From contig JAECRL010000003.1 of assembly GCA_016000265.1 (NCBI GenBank), forward strand, positions 124,001 through 188,000: a DNA stretch of 64,000 nt. The letters run 5' to 3'. The position numbers were made by a program, and so were the translations under genes. The notes under the pieces were generated by a model that was given only the letters and a program-made list of their open reading frames with translations, ran no database searches and was not told the origin of the DNA. Origin of the DNA: Burkholderiales bacterium (GTDB taxonomy: Bacteria > Pseudomonadota > Gammaproteobacteria > Burkholderiales > Burkholderiaceae_C). Of this stretch, positions 16,624 to 27,426 are shown one piece after another. Positions within the stretch are counted from its first letter, which is position 1, and each line of letters starts with the position of its first letter.

Positions 16624-17886
16624 ATGAACGCCTCGTCCCCTCCCATCCCGCCACAGGCCCTGGCCGGCATCAAGGTCGTCGAACTGGGGCAGCTCATCGC
16701 TGGCCCTTTCGCGGGCAAGACCCTGGCTGATTTCGGCGCCGAGGTCATCAAGGTGGAGCCACCGCCGTCGGCCGAGCCGGGTGGGACGGGTGCGGCCGGT
16801 GCGGCCTGTTCACCCGGTGGCGACCCGCTGCGCCAGTGGCGCATGCTCCACAACGGCACCAGCGTGTGGTGGCAGGTGCAAAGCCGCAACAAACAGAGCG
16901 TGGTGCTGGACCTGCGCACCCCCGAGGGCCGCGAGAGCGTGGCCCGCCTGATCGACGAGGCCGACGTCGTCATCGAGAACTTCAAGCCTGGCACCCTGGA
17001 GAAGTGGGGCCTGGGCCACGACGTGCTCAGCGCGCGCAACCCTGGCTTGATCATGTTGCGCATCAGCGGCTACGGCCAGAGCGGCCCCTATCGCGAGCGC
17101 CCCGGGTTCGCCGTGGTGGCCGAGGCCATGGGCGGCATGCGTCACCTCAACGCCGAGCCGGGTCGCATCCCGGTGCGCGCCGGCGTCAGCCTGGGCGACA
17201 CGCTGGCGGCGCTGCACGGCGTCATCGGCGTGCTGCTGGCCCTGCAGGCGCGCCACCACAGCATCGGCCCGGACGCGCCCAAGGGCCGCGGGCAGGTGGT
17301 GGACGTGGCCTTGTACGAGGCCGTCTTCAACTGCATGGAAAGCCTGCTGCCCGAGTACAGTGCCTTCGGGGCGGTGCGCCAGCCCGCGGGCTCGGCCCTG
17401 CCGGGCATCGCGCCCAGCAACGCCTACGCCTGCGCCGACGGCACCGTCGTCATCGGGGGCAACGGCGACTCCATCTTCAAGCGCCTGATGATCGCCATCG
17501 GCCGCGACGACCTGGCCACCGACGCCGAGCTGGCGGGCAACCCGGGGCGCGTCAAGCGCGTGGCCGAGATCGACGCGGCCATCGGGGCGTGGACGGGCGC
17601 GCGCAGCGTCGAGCAGGTGCTGGACGTGCTCAACGCCGCCAGCGTGCCGGTGGGACGCATCTACACCGCCGCCGACATCGCGCACGACCCGCACTACCAG
17701 GCGCGCGACATGCTGCTGGAGGTGACCTCCGCCGATGGCCTGACGCTGCAGGTGCCGGGCATCGTGCCCAAGCTGTCGGCCACGCCGGGTGCGATCACGC
17801 GCCGCGCGCCCACGCTGGGCGAGGACACCGAGGCGGTGCTGTCCCGACTCCAGGGCCTGACGGGCCCGAAAGGCGGCGCCGCATGA
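16624..17886 (+). CDS. Class III CoA-transferase (CaiB/BaiF family)
   Basis: 420 residues of the formyl-CoA transferase fold. The N-terminal nucleotide-like motif GIKVVELGQLIAGPFAGK is followed by ADFGAEVIKVEPP, NKQSVVLDLRTPEGR and NFKPGTLEKWGLG. The catalytic aspartate is Asp192 in SLGDTLA, the position equal to Asp169 of formyl-CoA transferase. These enzymes move CoA between carboxylic acids; the actual substrate cannot be read from the sequence. An insertion around residues 47-66 is Gly/Ala-rich. The stop overlaps the next start by ATGA, which links it to a phospholipid-salvage-like protein, possibly only transcriptionally. Confidence 0.9.
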   Translation: MNASSPPIPPQALAGIKVVELGQLIAGPFAGKTLADFGAEVIKVEPPPSAEPGGTGAAGAACSPGGDPLRQWRMLHNGTSVWWQVQSRNKQSVVLDLRTPEGRESVARLIDEADVVIENFKPGTLEKWGLGHDVLSARNPGLIMLRISGYGQSGPYRERPGFAVVAEAMGGMRHLNAEPGRIPVRAGVSLGDTLAALHGVIGVLLALQARHHSIGPDAPKGRGQVVDVALYEAVFNCMESLLPEYSAFGAVRQPAGSALPGIAPSNAYACADGTVVIGGNGDSIFKRLMIAIGRDDLATDAELAGNPGRVKRVAEIDAAIGAWTGARSVEQVLDVLNAASVPVGRIYTAADIAHDPHYQARDMLLEVTSADGLTLQVPGIVPKLSATPGAITRRAPTLGEDTEAVLSRLQGLTGPKGGAA

Positions 17887-19796
17887 GCCAAGGCCACCCA
17901 CCGGCTTCGGGCGGGCAGTTCAGCCTGCTGCGGCAAAAGCGCTTCGCGCCGTTTTTCTTCACGCAGTTCCTGGGCGCGGCCAACGACAACCTCTTCAAGT
18001 TCGCCTTCACCGTGCTGGTGACCTTCCAGCTTCAGGTCAGCTGGCTGGACGCGAAGGTGGCGGGGCTGGTCATCGGGGCCTTGTTCATCCTGCCCTTCGT
18101 GCTGTTTTCCGCCACGGCGGGGCAATGGGCCGACAAGCACGACAAGGCCTTCATCATGCGCAGCGTCAAGCTGATGGAGGTCGGCATCATGGGGCTGGCC
18201 GCCGTCGGCTTCTGGTTCAACCACGTGGCTTTGCTGCTGGGCTGCGTCTTCCTGATGGGGCTGCACTCCACCTTCTTCGGCCCGGTGAAGTACGCCTACT
18301 TGCCGCAGCACCTGCGCGAGCATGAGCTGACCGGCGGCAACGGCCTGGTCGAGATGGGCACCTTCGTGGCCATCCTGCTGGGCAACCTGGGCGGCGGCCT
18401 GCTCATGGGCGTCCCCGAGGTGGGTGGCCACTGGGTGGCGGGCGCGTGTTTCGCGGTGGCGCTGCTGGGCTGGGCGACGGCGCGGGGCATCCCGGCTTCG
18501 CCCTCGTCCGACCCCGACTTGCAGGTCAACTGGAACCCCTTGAGCGAGACCTGGCGCAACCTGCGCCTGGCTCACCAGTACCCCAGCGTGTTTCGCTCGC
18601 TGCTGGGCATCTCGTGGATGTGGTTCTTCGGCGCGGTCTTCCTGGCGCAGTTCCCGTCTTTTGCGCGCGACGTGCTGCACGGCAACGAGCAGGTGGCCTC
18701 GCTGCTGCTGGTGGTGTTCTCCATCGGCATCGCGGTCGGCTCGCTGTTGTGCGAGACCTTCTCGCACCGCCACGTGGAGATCGGCCTGGTGCCCATGGGC
18801 GCGGTGGGCATGACGGTGTTCGCCTTCGATTTGTACTTGGCCGCCAGCGGCCTGCCGGCCCTGGGTGAGGCGCCCCTGCTGACGGCAGCCGAGTTCGTGG
18901 CCCGGCCGGCGCACTGGCGCGTCATGGCCGACCTGGCCCTGCTGGCGTTCAGCGCGGGGCTCTACAGCGTGCCCATGTACGCGCTCATCCAGCTGCGCAC
19001 CCAGCCCAGCCACCGCGCGCGCATCATCGCGGCCAACAACATCCTCAATGCGCTGTTCATGATCGTCAGCAGCTTGCTGGCCGGTGCCTTGCTGGGCGCG
19101 GGTTTCAGCATCCCCGAGGTGTTCGGCGCCACGGCCCTGCTCAACGTGCTGGTGGTGGGCTACGTGTTCTGGCTGATGCCCGAGTACATCTTGCGGCTGG
19201 TCATGCTGCTGGTGACCCGCGTGGTCTATCGCCTGAAGGTGCGCGGCGACAGGCACCTGCCCACCGAGGGCGCGGCCATCCTGGTGTGCAACCACGTCAG
19301 CTTCGTGGACGCCGTCATCCTGGGGGTGGTCAGCCCGCGCCCGATGGTCTTCCTGATGGACCACCGCATCTTCAAGATGCCGGCGCTGGGTTGGTTCTTC
19401 CGCGCGGTCAAGGCCATCCCGATCGCGCCGCAGAAGGAGGACCCCGAGGCCTACGAGCGGGCCTTCGAGCGCGCCCGCCAGGTGCTGCAGGAAGGCGAGC
19501 TGCTGTGCCTGTTCCCCGAAGGCGCCATCACGCGCGACGGCAAGCTGCAGCCGTTCAAGGCCGGCATCATGAAGATCCTGGAGACGAACCCCGTGCCGGT
19601 GATCCCGGCGGCGCTGCACAACCTGTGGGGATCGACCTTCTCCCGCATCGACGGTGCGGCGATGGCCAGGCCGCTGCGGCGCGGGCTGTTCAACCGCATC
19701 GGGCTGGTGGTGGGCGCGCCCATCGCGCCCGAGCACGTCTCGCCCGAGGCGCTGCAGCAGCGGGTGCAGGCGCTGCTCGATGAGCCCGCACCCTGA
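17883..19796 (+). CDS. MFS lysophospholipid transporter-like / 1-acylglycerol-3-phosphate acyltransferase fusion
   Basis: 637 residues. The first about 420 form a 12-helix MFS permease of the LplT kind (FTQFLGAANDNLFKFAF, GPVKYAYLPQHL). The last about 200 form a PlsC acyltransferase domain: the HX4D motif is NHVSFVDAV, and FPEGAITRDGKLQPFKAG supplies the substrate-binding motif. The permease flips lysophospholipids inward and the acyltransferase re-acylates them, so the fusion suggests lysophospholipid repair in one polypeptide. In E. coli, LplT works with Aas, which also has an acyl-ACP synthetase domain; that AMP-binding domain is missing here. The start ATG overlaps the CoA-transferase stop. 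Confidence 0.9.
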   Translation: MSQGHPPASGGQFSLLRQKRFAPFFFTQFLGAANDNLFKFAFTVLVTFQLQVSWLDAKVAGLVIGALFILPFVLFSATAGQWADKHDKAFIMRSVKLMEVGIMGLAAVGFWFNHVALLLGCVFLMGLHSTFFGPVKYAYLPQHLREHELTGGNGLVEMGTFVAILLGNLGGGLLMGVPEVGGHWVAGACFAVALLGWATARGIPASPSSDPDLQVNWNPLSETWRNLRLAHQYPSVFRSLLGISWMWFFGAVFLAQFPSFARDVLHGNEQVASLLLVVFSIGIAVGSLLCETFSHRHVEIGLVPMGAVGMTVFAFDLYLAASGLPALGEAPLLTAAEFVARPAHWRVMADLALLAFSAGLYSVPMYALIQLRTQPSHRARIIAANNILNALFMIVSSLLAGALLGAGFSIPEVFGATALLNVLVVGYVFWLMPEYILRLVMLLVTRVVYRLKVRGDRHLPTEGAAILVCNHVSFVDAVILGVVSPRPMVFLMDHRIFKMPALGWFFRAVKAIPIAPQKEDPEAYERAFERARQVLQEGELLCLFPEGAITRDGKLQPFKAGIMKILETNPVPVIPAALHNLWGSTFSRIDGAAMARPLRRGLFNRIGLVVGAPIAPEHVSPEALQQRVQALLDEPAP

Positions 19797-19908
19797 GCCC
19801 GCGCCCTGACTCGATGCCCCGCGCGACCCCCTCGACAGCACACCGTCACAAGCCTTCGGCACCCTCCTCTCCGATCCACCCTTCCATCCACTCACCGCAC
19901 TTCACCCC

Positions 19909-20598
19909 ATGGGCAACTTCCTCACCCGCGCGGCCTGGGTCCGCGTCATCCCCTTCGTGCTGTTCATGGCGCTGCTGGCCTTGCGGGGCCACTTCATGCC
20001 TGCTGAGGGCGAGCCGGCCGGGGCGTTCGACGCGCGCTGGCTGTACGGCGCCTCGGTGGTGGTGGTCTCGGCCAGCCTGATCTTCTTTCGGCGCGAGTAC
20101 ACCGAGCTGCTGGCGGGCAGCCGCCTGAGCCTCAAGCACGCGGCGTTGTCCATCGTGGTGGGCGTGGTGGTGTTCAAGCTGTGGGTGTCGCTGGCCGAGC
20201 CCTGGATGATGCTGGGCGAGCCGACCGCGGGCTTTCGCCCGGTGGACGACGAGGGCCAGCTGATGTGGTGGCTGATCGTCGCGCGCTGGGTGGGCGCGGC
20301 GCTGATGGTGCCCGTGATGGAGGAGCTGTTCTGGCGCGGCTTCCTGATGCGCTGGGTCGACAACCCGGACTTCGAGAAGGTCGACCCGGCCGCGGTCACC
20401 TACAAGGCCATCGCGCTGTCCACCCTGGTGTTCATGCTGGCGCACACGCAGTGGCTGGCGGCCATCGTGGCGGGCCTGGCGTATGCGCTGCTCTACCGTT
20501 ACACGCGCTCGCTGTGGGCCGCCGTGCTGGCGCACGCCGTGACCAACGGGGTGCTGGGCGTGTGGGTGGTCTTCCACGGCCACTGGCAGTTCTGGTGA
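19909..20598 (+). CDS. CPBP-family intramembrane protease (CAAX protease-related)
   Basis: 229 residues with about six membrane segments. Motif 1 of the CPBP/Abi family is PVMEELFWRGF (Glu138, Glu139, Arg143), followed by FMLAHTQW and a final LWAAVLAHAVTNGVLG with the last His/Asn motif. Those residues form the active site of Rce1-type glutamate intramembrane proteases. The sequence resembles the CAAX-related branch found in Betaproteobacteria with exopolysaccharide or PEP-CTERM genes, but no exosortase gene is in view. Its stop is 10 bases before the EEP gene, suggesting co-transcription. Confidence 0.85.
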   Translation: MGNFLTRAAWVRVIPFVLFMALLALRGHFMPAEGEPAGAFDARWLYGASVVVVSASLIFFRREYTELLAGSRLSLKHAALSIVVGVVVFKLWVSLAEPWMMLGEPTAGFRPVDDEGQLMWWLIVARWVGAALMVPVMEELFWRGFLMRWVDNPDFEKVDPAAVTYKAIALSTLVFMLAHTQWLAAIVAGLAYALLYRYTRSLWAAVLAHAVTNGVLGVWVVFHGHWQFW

Positions 20599-20608
20599 GG
20601 CGCACGCC

Positions 20609-21637
20609 ATGAAGGGGCTGTTGCGATTCGGGGTGGCGCTGGTCGCCATCGGGGTGCTGGTTTTGTGGGGCGCGCACAGCGCCGGGCCACAGCAGATGCC
20701 TTTGCTGGCGCTGACCAAGTACCTGCCGTACCCGCTGTACCTGGCGCCGGTGCTGGTGGCCTGCGTGGCGTCGCTCTGGCTGACGTGGTGGTGGCGGGGC
20801 GTGGCGCTGGCCAGCCTGGGCCTGACCTTGACGGTGCTCATGGGCCTGGCCTGGGGCACGCCCGACGAGGGGCACGGTCGCGTGCGCTTCATGACCTACA
20901 ACATCAAGTCCTACCTGGCGCTGCAGCGCCCGGGCGGGGTGGCCGAGCTGGCCCAGGAGGTCAACGAGCACCAGCCCGACATCCTGGTCATGCAGGACGC
21001 CTCTCAGCTGGCCTCGGCCGCGCAGGACGGACCGGACGTGGTCAAGCAGGTGGTGGGCTCGCGCCACGTGCATCACTTCGGCCAGTACATCGTGGCCAGC
21101 CGCTGGCCCCTGCGGGGCTGCCAGGTCGGGGGCATCCCCATCCTGGGCAAGTCGCACGGCTTCGTGCATTGCCGCGTGGTGGTGGAGGGCGAGGGCGGTG
21201 ACGTCGAGCTCAACGTGGTCACGGTGCACCTCATCAGCCCGCGAGACGGCCTGAACGCGGCGCGCCGCGAGGGCCTCAGCGGGCTCGACGAGTGGCAGGA
21301 AAACATGCTGTCGCGCCTGCAGCAGGCGGGCTTGCTGGCCGAGCACCTGCGCCACATCCAGGGCCCCATCGTGCTGGGCGGCGACTTGAACGCCCCCGAG
21401 ACCTCGGTGGTGCTGCGCACGCTGATGAACACGGGGCTGCGCAACGCGTTCTCGTCGGCGGGGCGTGGCTACGGGCACACCCACGGGCACTCGCTGATCC
21501 CGGGGCTGTCCTTCTTGCGCATCGACCACATCCTGGTCAGCGAGGACATCGGCGTGGTCGATGCGTTCGCGGGTGGGGCGACGGCTTCGCAGCACCGCCC
21601 CGTCGTCGCGGACCTGCTGCTGCACCGCCAGCGCTGA
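20609..21637 (+). CDS. Membrane-anchored endonuclease/exonuclease/phosphatase (EEP) family protein
   Basis: 342 residues. Three hydrophobic helices (about 5-22, 42-60, 64-84) precede an EEP domain from about residue 92 with its metal and catalytic motifs: MTYNIKSY, DILVMQDAS, LGGDLNAPET, FLRIDHILVSED and SQHRPVVADL. All key residues (Asn, Glu/Asp, Asp-x-Asn, Asp-His, His) appear present, though the usual Glu of the second motif is Asp in MQDA. The domain is probably periplasmic. Substrates could be phospholipid head groups, phosphodiesters or nucleic acid; the sequence does not decide. Converges on tgt with 15 bases between stops. Confidence 0.85.
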   Translation: MKGLLRFGVALVAIGVLVLWGAHSAGPQQMPLLALTKYLPYPLYLAPVLVACVASLWLTWWWRGVALASLGLTLTVLMGLAWGTPDEGHGRVRFMTYNIKSYLALQRPGGVAELAQEVNEHQPDILVMQDASQLASAAQDGPDVVKQVVGSRHVHHFGQYIVASRWPLRGCQVGGIPILGKSHGFVHCRVVVEGEGGDVELNVVTVHLISPRDGLNAARREGLSGLDEWQENMLSRLQQAGLLAEHLRHIQGPIVLGGDLNAPETSVVLRTLMNTGLRNAFSSAGRGYGHTHGHSLIPGLSFLRIDHILVSEDIGVVDAFAGGATASQHRPVVADLLLHRQR

Positions 21638-21652
21638 GGCCCTGGCGGCGGA

Positions 21653-23868
<2,216 letters not shown>

Positions 23869-24005
23869 GCTTTTGAGGGGCGGACGGGCCCCGTGCCAAA
23901 AAGGTAGGCATTGTCGCTCACGGTTTAGACTTCCGCCTCCCGGTTTGGCCGCCCCACCTGCTTGCCTGCCGCCCCGCCCCCCGCCCGGTCTTGAAAAGGA
24001 ACGCC

Positions 24006-24692
24006 TTGAGCACGAACTTCAGCGGTTCACGACTCGTTCGCCTGCTTGGCGAGGCCACCTTGCGCGACCTGGATGCCCCCCGGCAGGACTTCGCCGAGCG
24101 CCTGAGCCAGTGGCTGAGCGCGGTCGACACCGTCAAGCTGCACGCGGCCTTGCCGCCCGGGCGGGTGGATGGATCGGGCGGCCAGGTGCCCGCCACGCCG
24201 TCAGCCCAGGCCATCGCCTGGCGCGAGCGGGCGCAGTCCGAGCTGACGCTGGTGCGCGCCAGCCTGAGCCAGGCGATGGCCACCCAGGCCGCCCAGGCCC
24301 TGCGCGACGCCGCCCACGAGCTGGACGCGGGCGCGGCCCCGCACCGCAAGCGCCACCTCGACATGCAGCGCCAGATGGAGGTGAAAATCGCGCCCCTGCG
24401 CGCGCTGCTGCGCCAGGCCCTGGCGCAGGCCTCGCCCCGGCTGCGCCAGCTGGCCACGCTGGACGCGGCCCTGGAGCAGACCCTCAGTGCGCGCGAGCAA
24501 CGCCTGATGTCGACCGTGCCCCTGCTGCTGGAAAAGCGCCTGGGGCACCTGCAAGCGACACAGCCGCACGACTGGCACCCCGCCTTCGTGCGCGAAACAC
24601 AAGAGATGCTGCAAGCCGAGCTGGACGCCCGCTTGCAGCCCGTCATGGGCTTGATGGACGCCCTCAGCAGCGAGACCGAGACAAAGCAATGA
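24006..24692 (+). CDS. DUF3348 family protein, first gene of the motor-like operon
   Basis: 228 residues, predicted soluble and mostly helical, rich in Ala, Leu, Arg and Gln, with probable coiled coil at about 65-160. The sequence ([17 protein letters not shown] near the start, [23 protein letters not shown] near the end) matches what I know as DUF3348, a family seen almost only in Betaproteobacteria. I start it at the TTG at 24006, because AAAGGA sits 5 bases upstream; another TTG lies at 23991. The stop overlaps the start of the DUF802 gene. No enzyme motif is visible, and its constant linkage suggests a structural or adaptor partner of the membrane complex. Function unknown. Confidence 0.8.
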   Translation: MSTNFSGSRLVRLLGEATLRDLDAPRQDFAERLSQWLSAVDTVKLHAALPPGRVDGSGGQVPATPSAQAIAWRERAQSELTLVRASLSQAMATQAAQALRDAAHELDAGAAPHRKRHLDMQRQMEVKIAPLRALLRQALAQASPRLRQLATLDAALEQTLSAREQRLMSTVPLLLEKRLGHLQATQPHDWHPAFVRETQEMLQAELDARLQPVMGLMDALSSETETKQ

Positions 24693-26770
24693 GCAGGATC
24701 GTTTTTTCAGTGGCCTTCGCCGTCGGCCTGGCGGCCGTGGCCTGGGTGGGCAGTGGCTTCGTGGGCACCAGCTGGCTGGCCCTCGTCATGACCGGGCTGA
24801 TCGCCGCCACCTACGTGCTGGGCGCCGTTGAGCTGCGCCGCTTCCGCGCGGCCACCTCGACCCTGGCCAGCGCCCTGGCCGACGTCCCACAGGCCCTGGG
24901 CGACGCAGGTCAGTCGAGCCAGCCAGGCCAGCCGAGCCAGTCAAGCCCGCTGACCGCCTGGCTCGATCGCATCGACCCCAGCCTGCGCCAGCCGGTGCGC
25001 CAGCGCCTCGACGGCGAGCGCGTGGCCTTGCCCGGGCCGGCGCTCACGCCCTACCTCGTGGGCCTGCTGGTCATGCTCGGCATGCTGGGCACCTTCCTGG
25101 GCATGGTCGTCACCTTCAAAGGCGCCGTCTTCGCGCTGGAGGGCTCGACCGACCTGCACGCCATCCGCGCCGCGCTCGCCGAGCCCATCAAGGGCCTGAG
25201 CCTGTCGTTCGGCACCTCGGTGGCCGGTGTGGCCGCCTCGGCGATGCTGGGGCTCATGTCGGCGCTCAGCCGCCGCGAGCGCGTGGCCGCTTCCCGCCTG
25301 CTGGACGCCCAACTCGCCACCACCCTGCGCCCCGTGACGATGGCGCACCAGCTCGCCCACCAGCGCGACGCCACCCTGCGGTCCCTCCAGGCCTTGCCCC
25401 TGGCGCTGCCCCAGGTGGTGCAAGGCCTGCAGGCCCTGGCCGACGGCCTGGAGCGCCGCAGCCAGCAGCTCAACGAGCAACTGCTCGCCCAGCAAGCCGC
25501 CTTCCACCGCGACGCGCAAGCCGCCTACACCCAGCTGGCCCAGTCCGTCAGCCAGTCCCTGCAAGACAGCCTGAGCGCCAGCGCCCGCGTGGCCAGCGAC
25601 AGCCTCAAGCCCGTGCTGCAGCAGGCCATGAGCGAGGTCGCGCAAGAGTCCGCCCGCGCGCACCAGCGCCTGGTCGACGCCACGCAAACCCAGCTTGACG
25701 GCCTCTCGGCCAAGCTGACCCAGGCCGCCGCGCAAGCCCAGGCCGAGCAAGCCCAGGCCGATCAGCACAAGCTGCAAGCCTGGACCCAGGCCCTCGCCAC
25801 CCTGGCCGAGCGCCTCGGCGGCGAGTGGCAGCGCGCGGGCGCGCACGCCCTGCAGCAACAACAGGCCGTGTGCGACGCCCTGGAGCGCAGCACCCGCGAG
25901 GTCACCGAACGCACCGGCCAGCAAGCCAGCCAGGCCCTGGGTGACATCGCCCAGCTGCTCAACCAGTCCGAGGCCCTGATCGGCGCGCGCGTGCAGGCCG
26001 AGGCGCAGTGGGTGCAGGAACAAAGCGAGCGCATGGCGCAACTCAGCACGCTGTGGCGCGATGAAATCGGGGCCCTGCGCGCCGACGAGGCCCGCCGCGG
26101 AGACGCCGCCGTGGCCCGCCTGGGCGAGCTGCAGTCGGCCATGGCGCAGCACCTCGCCACCCTGGGCCAGGCCCTGGAAGCGCCCATGAGCCGCCTCATG
26201 CAGACCGCCGCCGACGTGCCCCAGGCCGCCGCGCAGGTGATCGCGCAACTGCGCACCGAGATGGCCCAGCTCAGCGAGCGCGACACCCACTCCCTGCAAG
26301 AGCGCGCGGCCGTCATGGAGCAGCTCCGCACGCTGCTGCAGGCCATCAACCAGGCCTCCGGCGAGCAACGCACGGCCATCGAGTCCCTGGCCGCCTCAGC
26401 CGCCTCCGTCATGGAGCAAGCCAGCCGCCAGTTCGCCGACACGCTGGGCGCGCAGGCCGGCAAGACCGAGCACCTCGCCGCCCACGTCATGGGCAGCGCC
26501 ATCGAGCTGTCCACCCTGGGCGAGGCCTTCAACCACGGCGTGCAGCTCTTCAGCGGCAGCAACGACAAGCTGGTTGACGGCCTGCAGCGCATGGAGTCCG
26601 CCATCCAGCAATCCATGGCCCGCAGCGACGAGCAACTGGCCTACTACGTGGCCCAGGCGCGCGAGGTCATCGACCTGAGCATCAGCGCGCAGCAAGGCAT
26701 CGTCGAAGACCTGCGCAAGCTGCATGAGGGCGGCAACGCCCGAGGCTCAGGCCAAGGAGCCGCTGCATGA
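24689..26770 (+). CDS. MotA/TolQ/ExbB-like channel protein with long helical tail (DUF802)
   Basis: 693 residues. Four membrane helices: about 4-25, 28-47, 121-143 (TPYLVGLLVMLGMLGTFLGM) and 166-194 (PIKGLSLSFGTSVAGVAASA). The last two resemble the pore-forming helices of MotA/TolQ/ExbB proteins, including the LGTFLG turn. From about 200 to the end runs an Ala/Gln/Glu-rich, almost proline-free region that should be a long coiled coil in the cytoplasm; its family name is DUF802. That layout, a stator channel plus a long tail, is also seen in ZorA of the Zorya defence system. The next gene supplies the MotB-like partner. Overlaps both neighbours by ATGA, so the proteins are probably made together. 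Function not established. Confidence 0.85.
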   Translation: MSRIVFSVAFAVGLAAVAWVGSGFVGTSWLALVMTGLIAATYVLGAVELRRFRAATSTLASALADVPQALGDAGQSSQPGQPSQSSPLTAWLDRIDPSLRQPVRQRLDGERVALPGPALTPYLVGLLVMLGMLGTFLGMVVTFKGAVFALEGSTDLHAIRAALAEPIKGLSLSFGTSVAGVAASAMLGLMSALSRRERVAASRLLDAQLATTLRPVTMAHQLAHQRDATLRSLQALPLALPQVVQGLQALADGLERRSQQLNEQLLAQQAAFHRDAQAAYTQLAQSVSQSLQDSLSASARVASDSLKPVLQQAMSEVAQESARAHQRLVDATQTQLDGLSAKLTQAAAQAQAEQAQADQHKLQAWTQALATLAERLGGEWQRAGAHALQQQQAVCDALERSTREVTERTGQQASQALGDIAQLLNQSEALIGARVQAEAQWVQEQSERMAQLSTLWRDEIGALRADEARRGDAAVARLGELQSAMAQHLATLGQALEAPMSRLMQTAADVPQAAAQVIAQLRTEMAQLSERDTHSLQERAAVMEQLRTLLQAINQASGEQRTAIESLAASAASVMEQASRQFADTLGAQAGKTEHLAAHVMGSAIELSTLGEAFNHGVQLFSGSNDKLVDGLQRMESAIQQSMARSDEQLAYYVAQAREVIDLSISAQQGIVEDLRKLHEGGNARGSGQGAAA

Positions 26771-27426
26771 GCGGACTCGACGAGCTCGCCCACGCCGACG
26801 ACGGCGGACTGGAGCAGACCGCCCCCGTCTGGGCCGTTTTCGGCGACCTGATGGCCGGCCTGCTGGGCGCCTTCGTGCTCATCCTCATCGGCGTGCTGGT
26901 CATGCAGATGGACCTGGCCGCCAACCTGGAAGCCGAGGTGCAAAAGCGCCAGGTGGAAGAACAACGCCGCATGGCGCTGGAGCAGGCGCTGGCCGGGCCG
27001 CTGAAGTCGGGCCGGGTCACGCTCAACAACGGGCGCATCGGCATCAGCGGCAGCGTGCTGTTCGCCTTCAACTCCGACCAACTGCGCCCCGAAGGCCGCC
27101 AGCTGCTCAAAAGCCTGGTGCCGCCGCTGCGCGTGTACCTGGGCGAGCGCAACGAGATGCTGATGGTCAGCGGCTTCACCGATGACAAGCCCATCCAGCA
27201 CAGCAACGAACGCTTCGACGACAACCTGGAGCTGTCGGCCCAACGCGCGTTGACCGTGACCCGCGCGCTGATCGCCGAAGGCATGCCCTCGGCACGCGTG
27301 TTCGCCGCGGCCTTCGGCGCCGAGCAGCCCGCCGCCCCCAACACGAGCGAGGCCGGGCGCGCCCAGAACCGCCGCGTGGAGATGGCGCCCGTGCCCAAAG
27401 CGATGCCCGAACCCCAGGCGCCATGA
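26767..27426 (+). CDS. MotB/OmpA-like stator partner of the DUF802 protein
   Basis: 219 residues. One N-terminal helix at about 22-47; the sequence VFGDLMAGLLGAFVLILIG places Asp27 at the mouth of the helix, the position of the ion-binding aspartate of MotB, TolR and ZorB. A coiled linker (about 48-75) leads to an OmpA-like peptidoglycan-binding domain: LFAFNSDQLRPEGRQLL, MVSGFTDDKPI, NLELSAQRALTVTRALI and AGRAQNRRVEM. Together with the preceding gene this is a complete predicted ion-driven stator that can hold the wall. No rotor or flagellar partner is adjacent. Overlaps both neighbours by ATGA. Confidence 0.88.
   Translation: MSGLDELAHADDGGLEQTAPVWAVFGDLMAGLLGAFVLILIGVLVMQMDLAANLEAEVQKRQVEEQRRMALEQALAGPLKSGRVTLNNGRIGISGSVLFAFNSDQLRPEGRQLLKSLVPPLRVYLGERNEMLMVSGFTDDKPIQHSNERFDDNLELSAQRALTVTRALIAEGMPSARVFAAAFGAEQPAAPNTSEAGRAQNRRVEMAPVPKAMPEPQAP

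Noticed and set aside
15156..17063. A 635-codon minus-strand frame opposite exbB, exbD and the CoA-transferase
   Set aside because: The three plus-strand genes are certain, and the antisense translation has no recognisable domain.
24689..26770. A chemotaxis or methyl-accepting protein, from its long Ala/Gln coiled coil
   Set aside because: The hairpin tip signature of chemoreceptors is absent, and the membrane part is MotA/TolQ-like with four helices.
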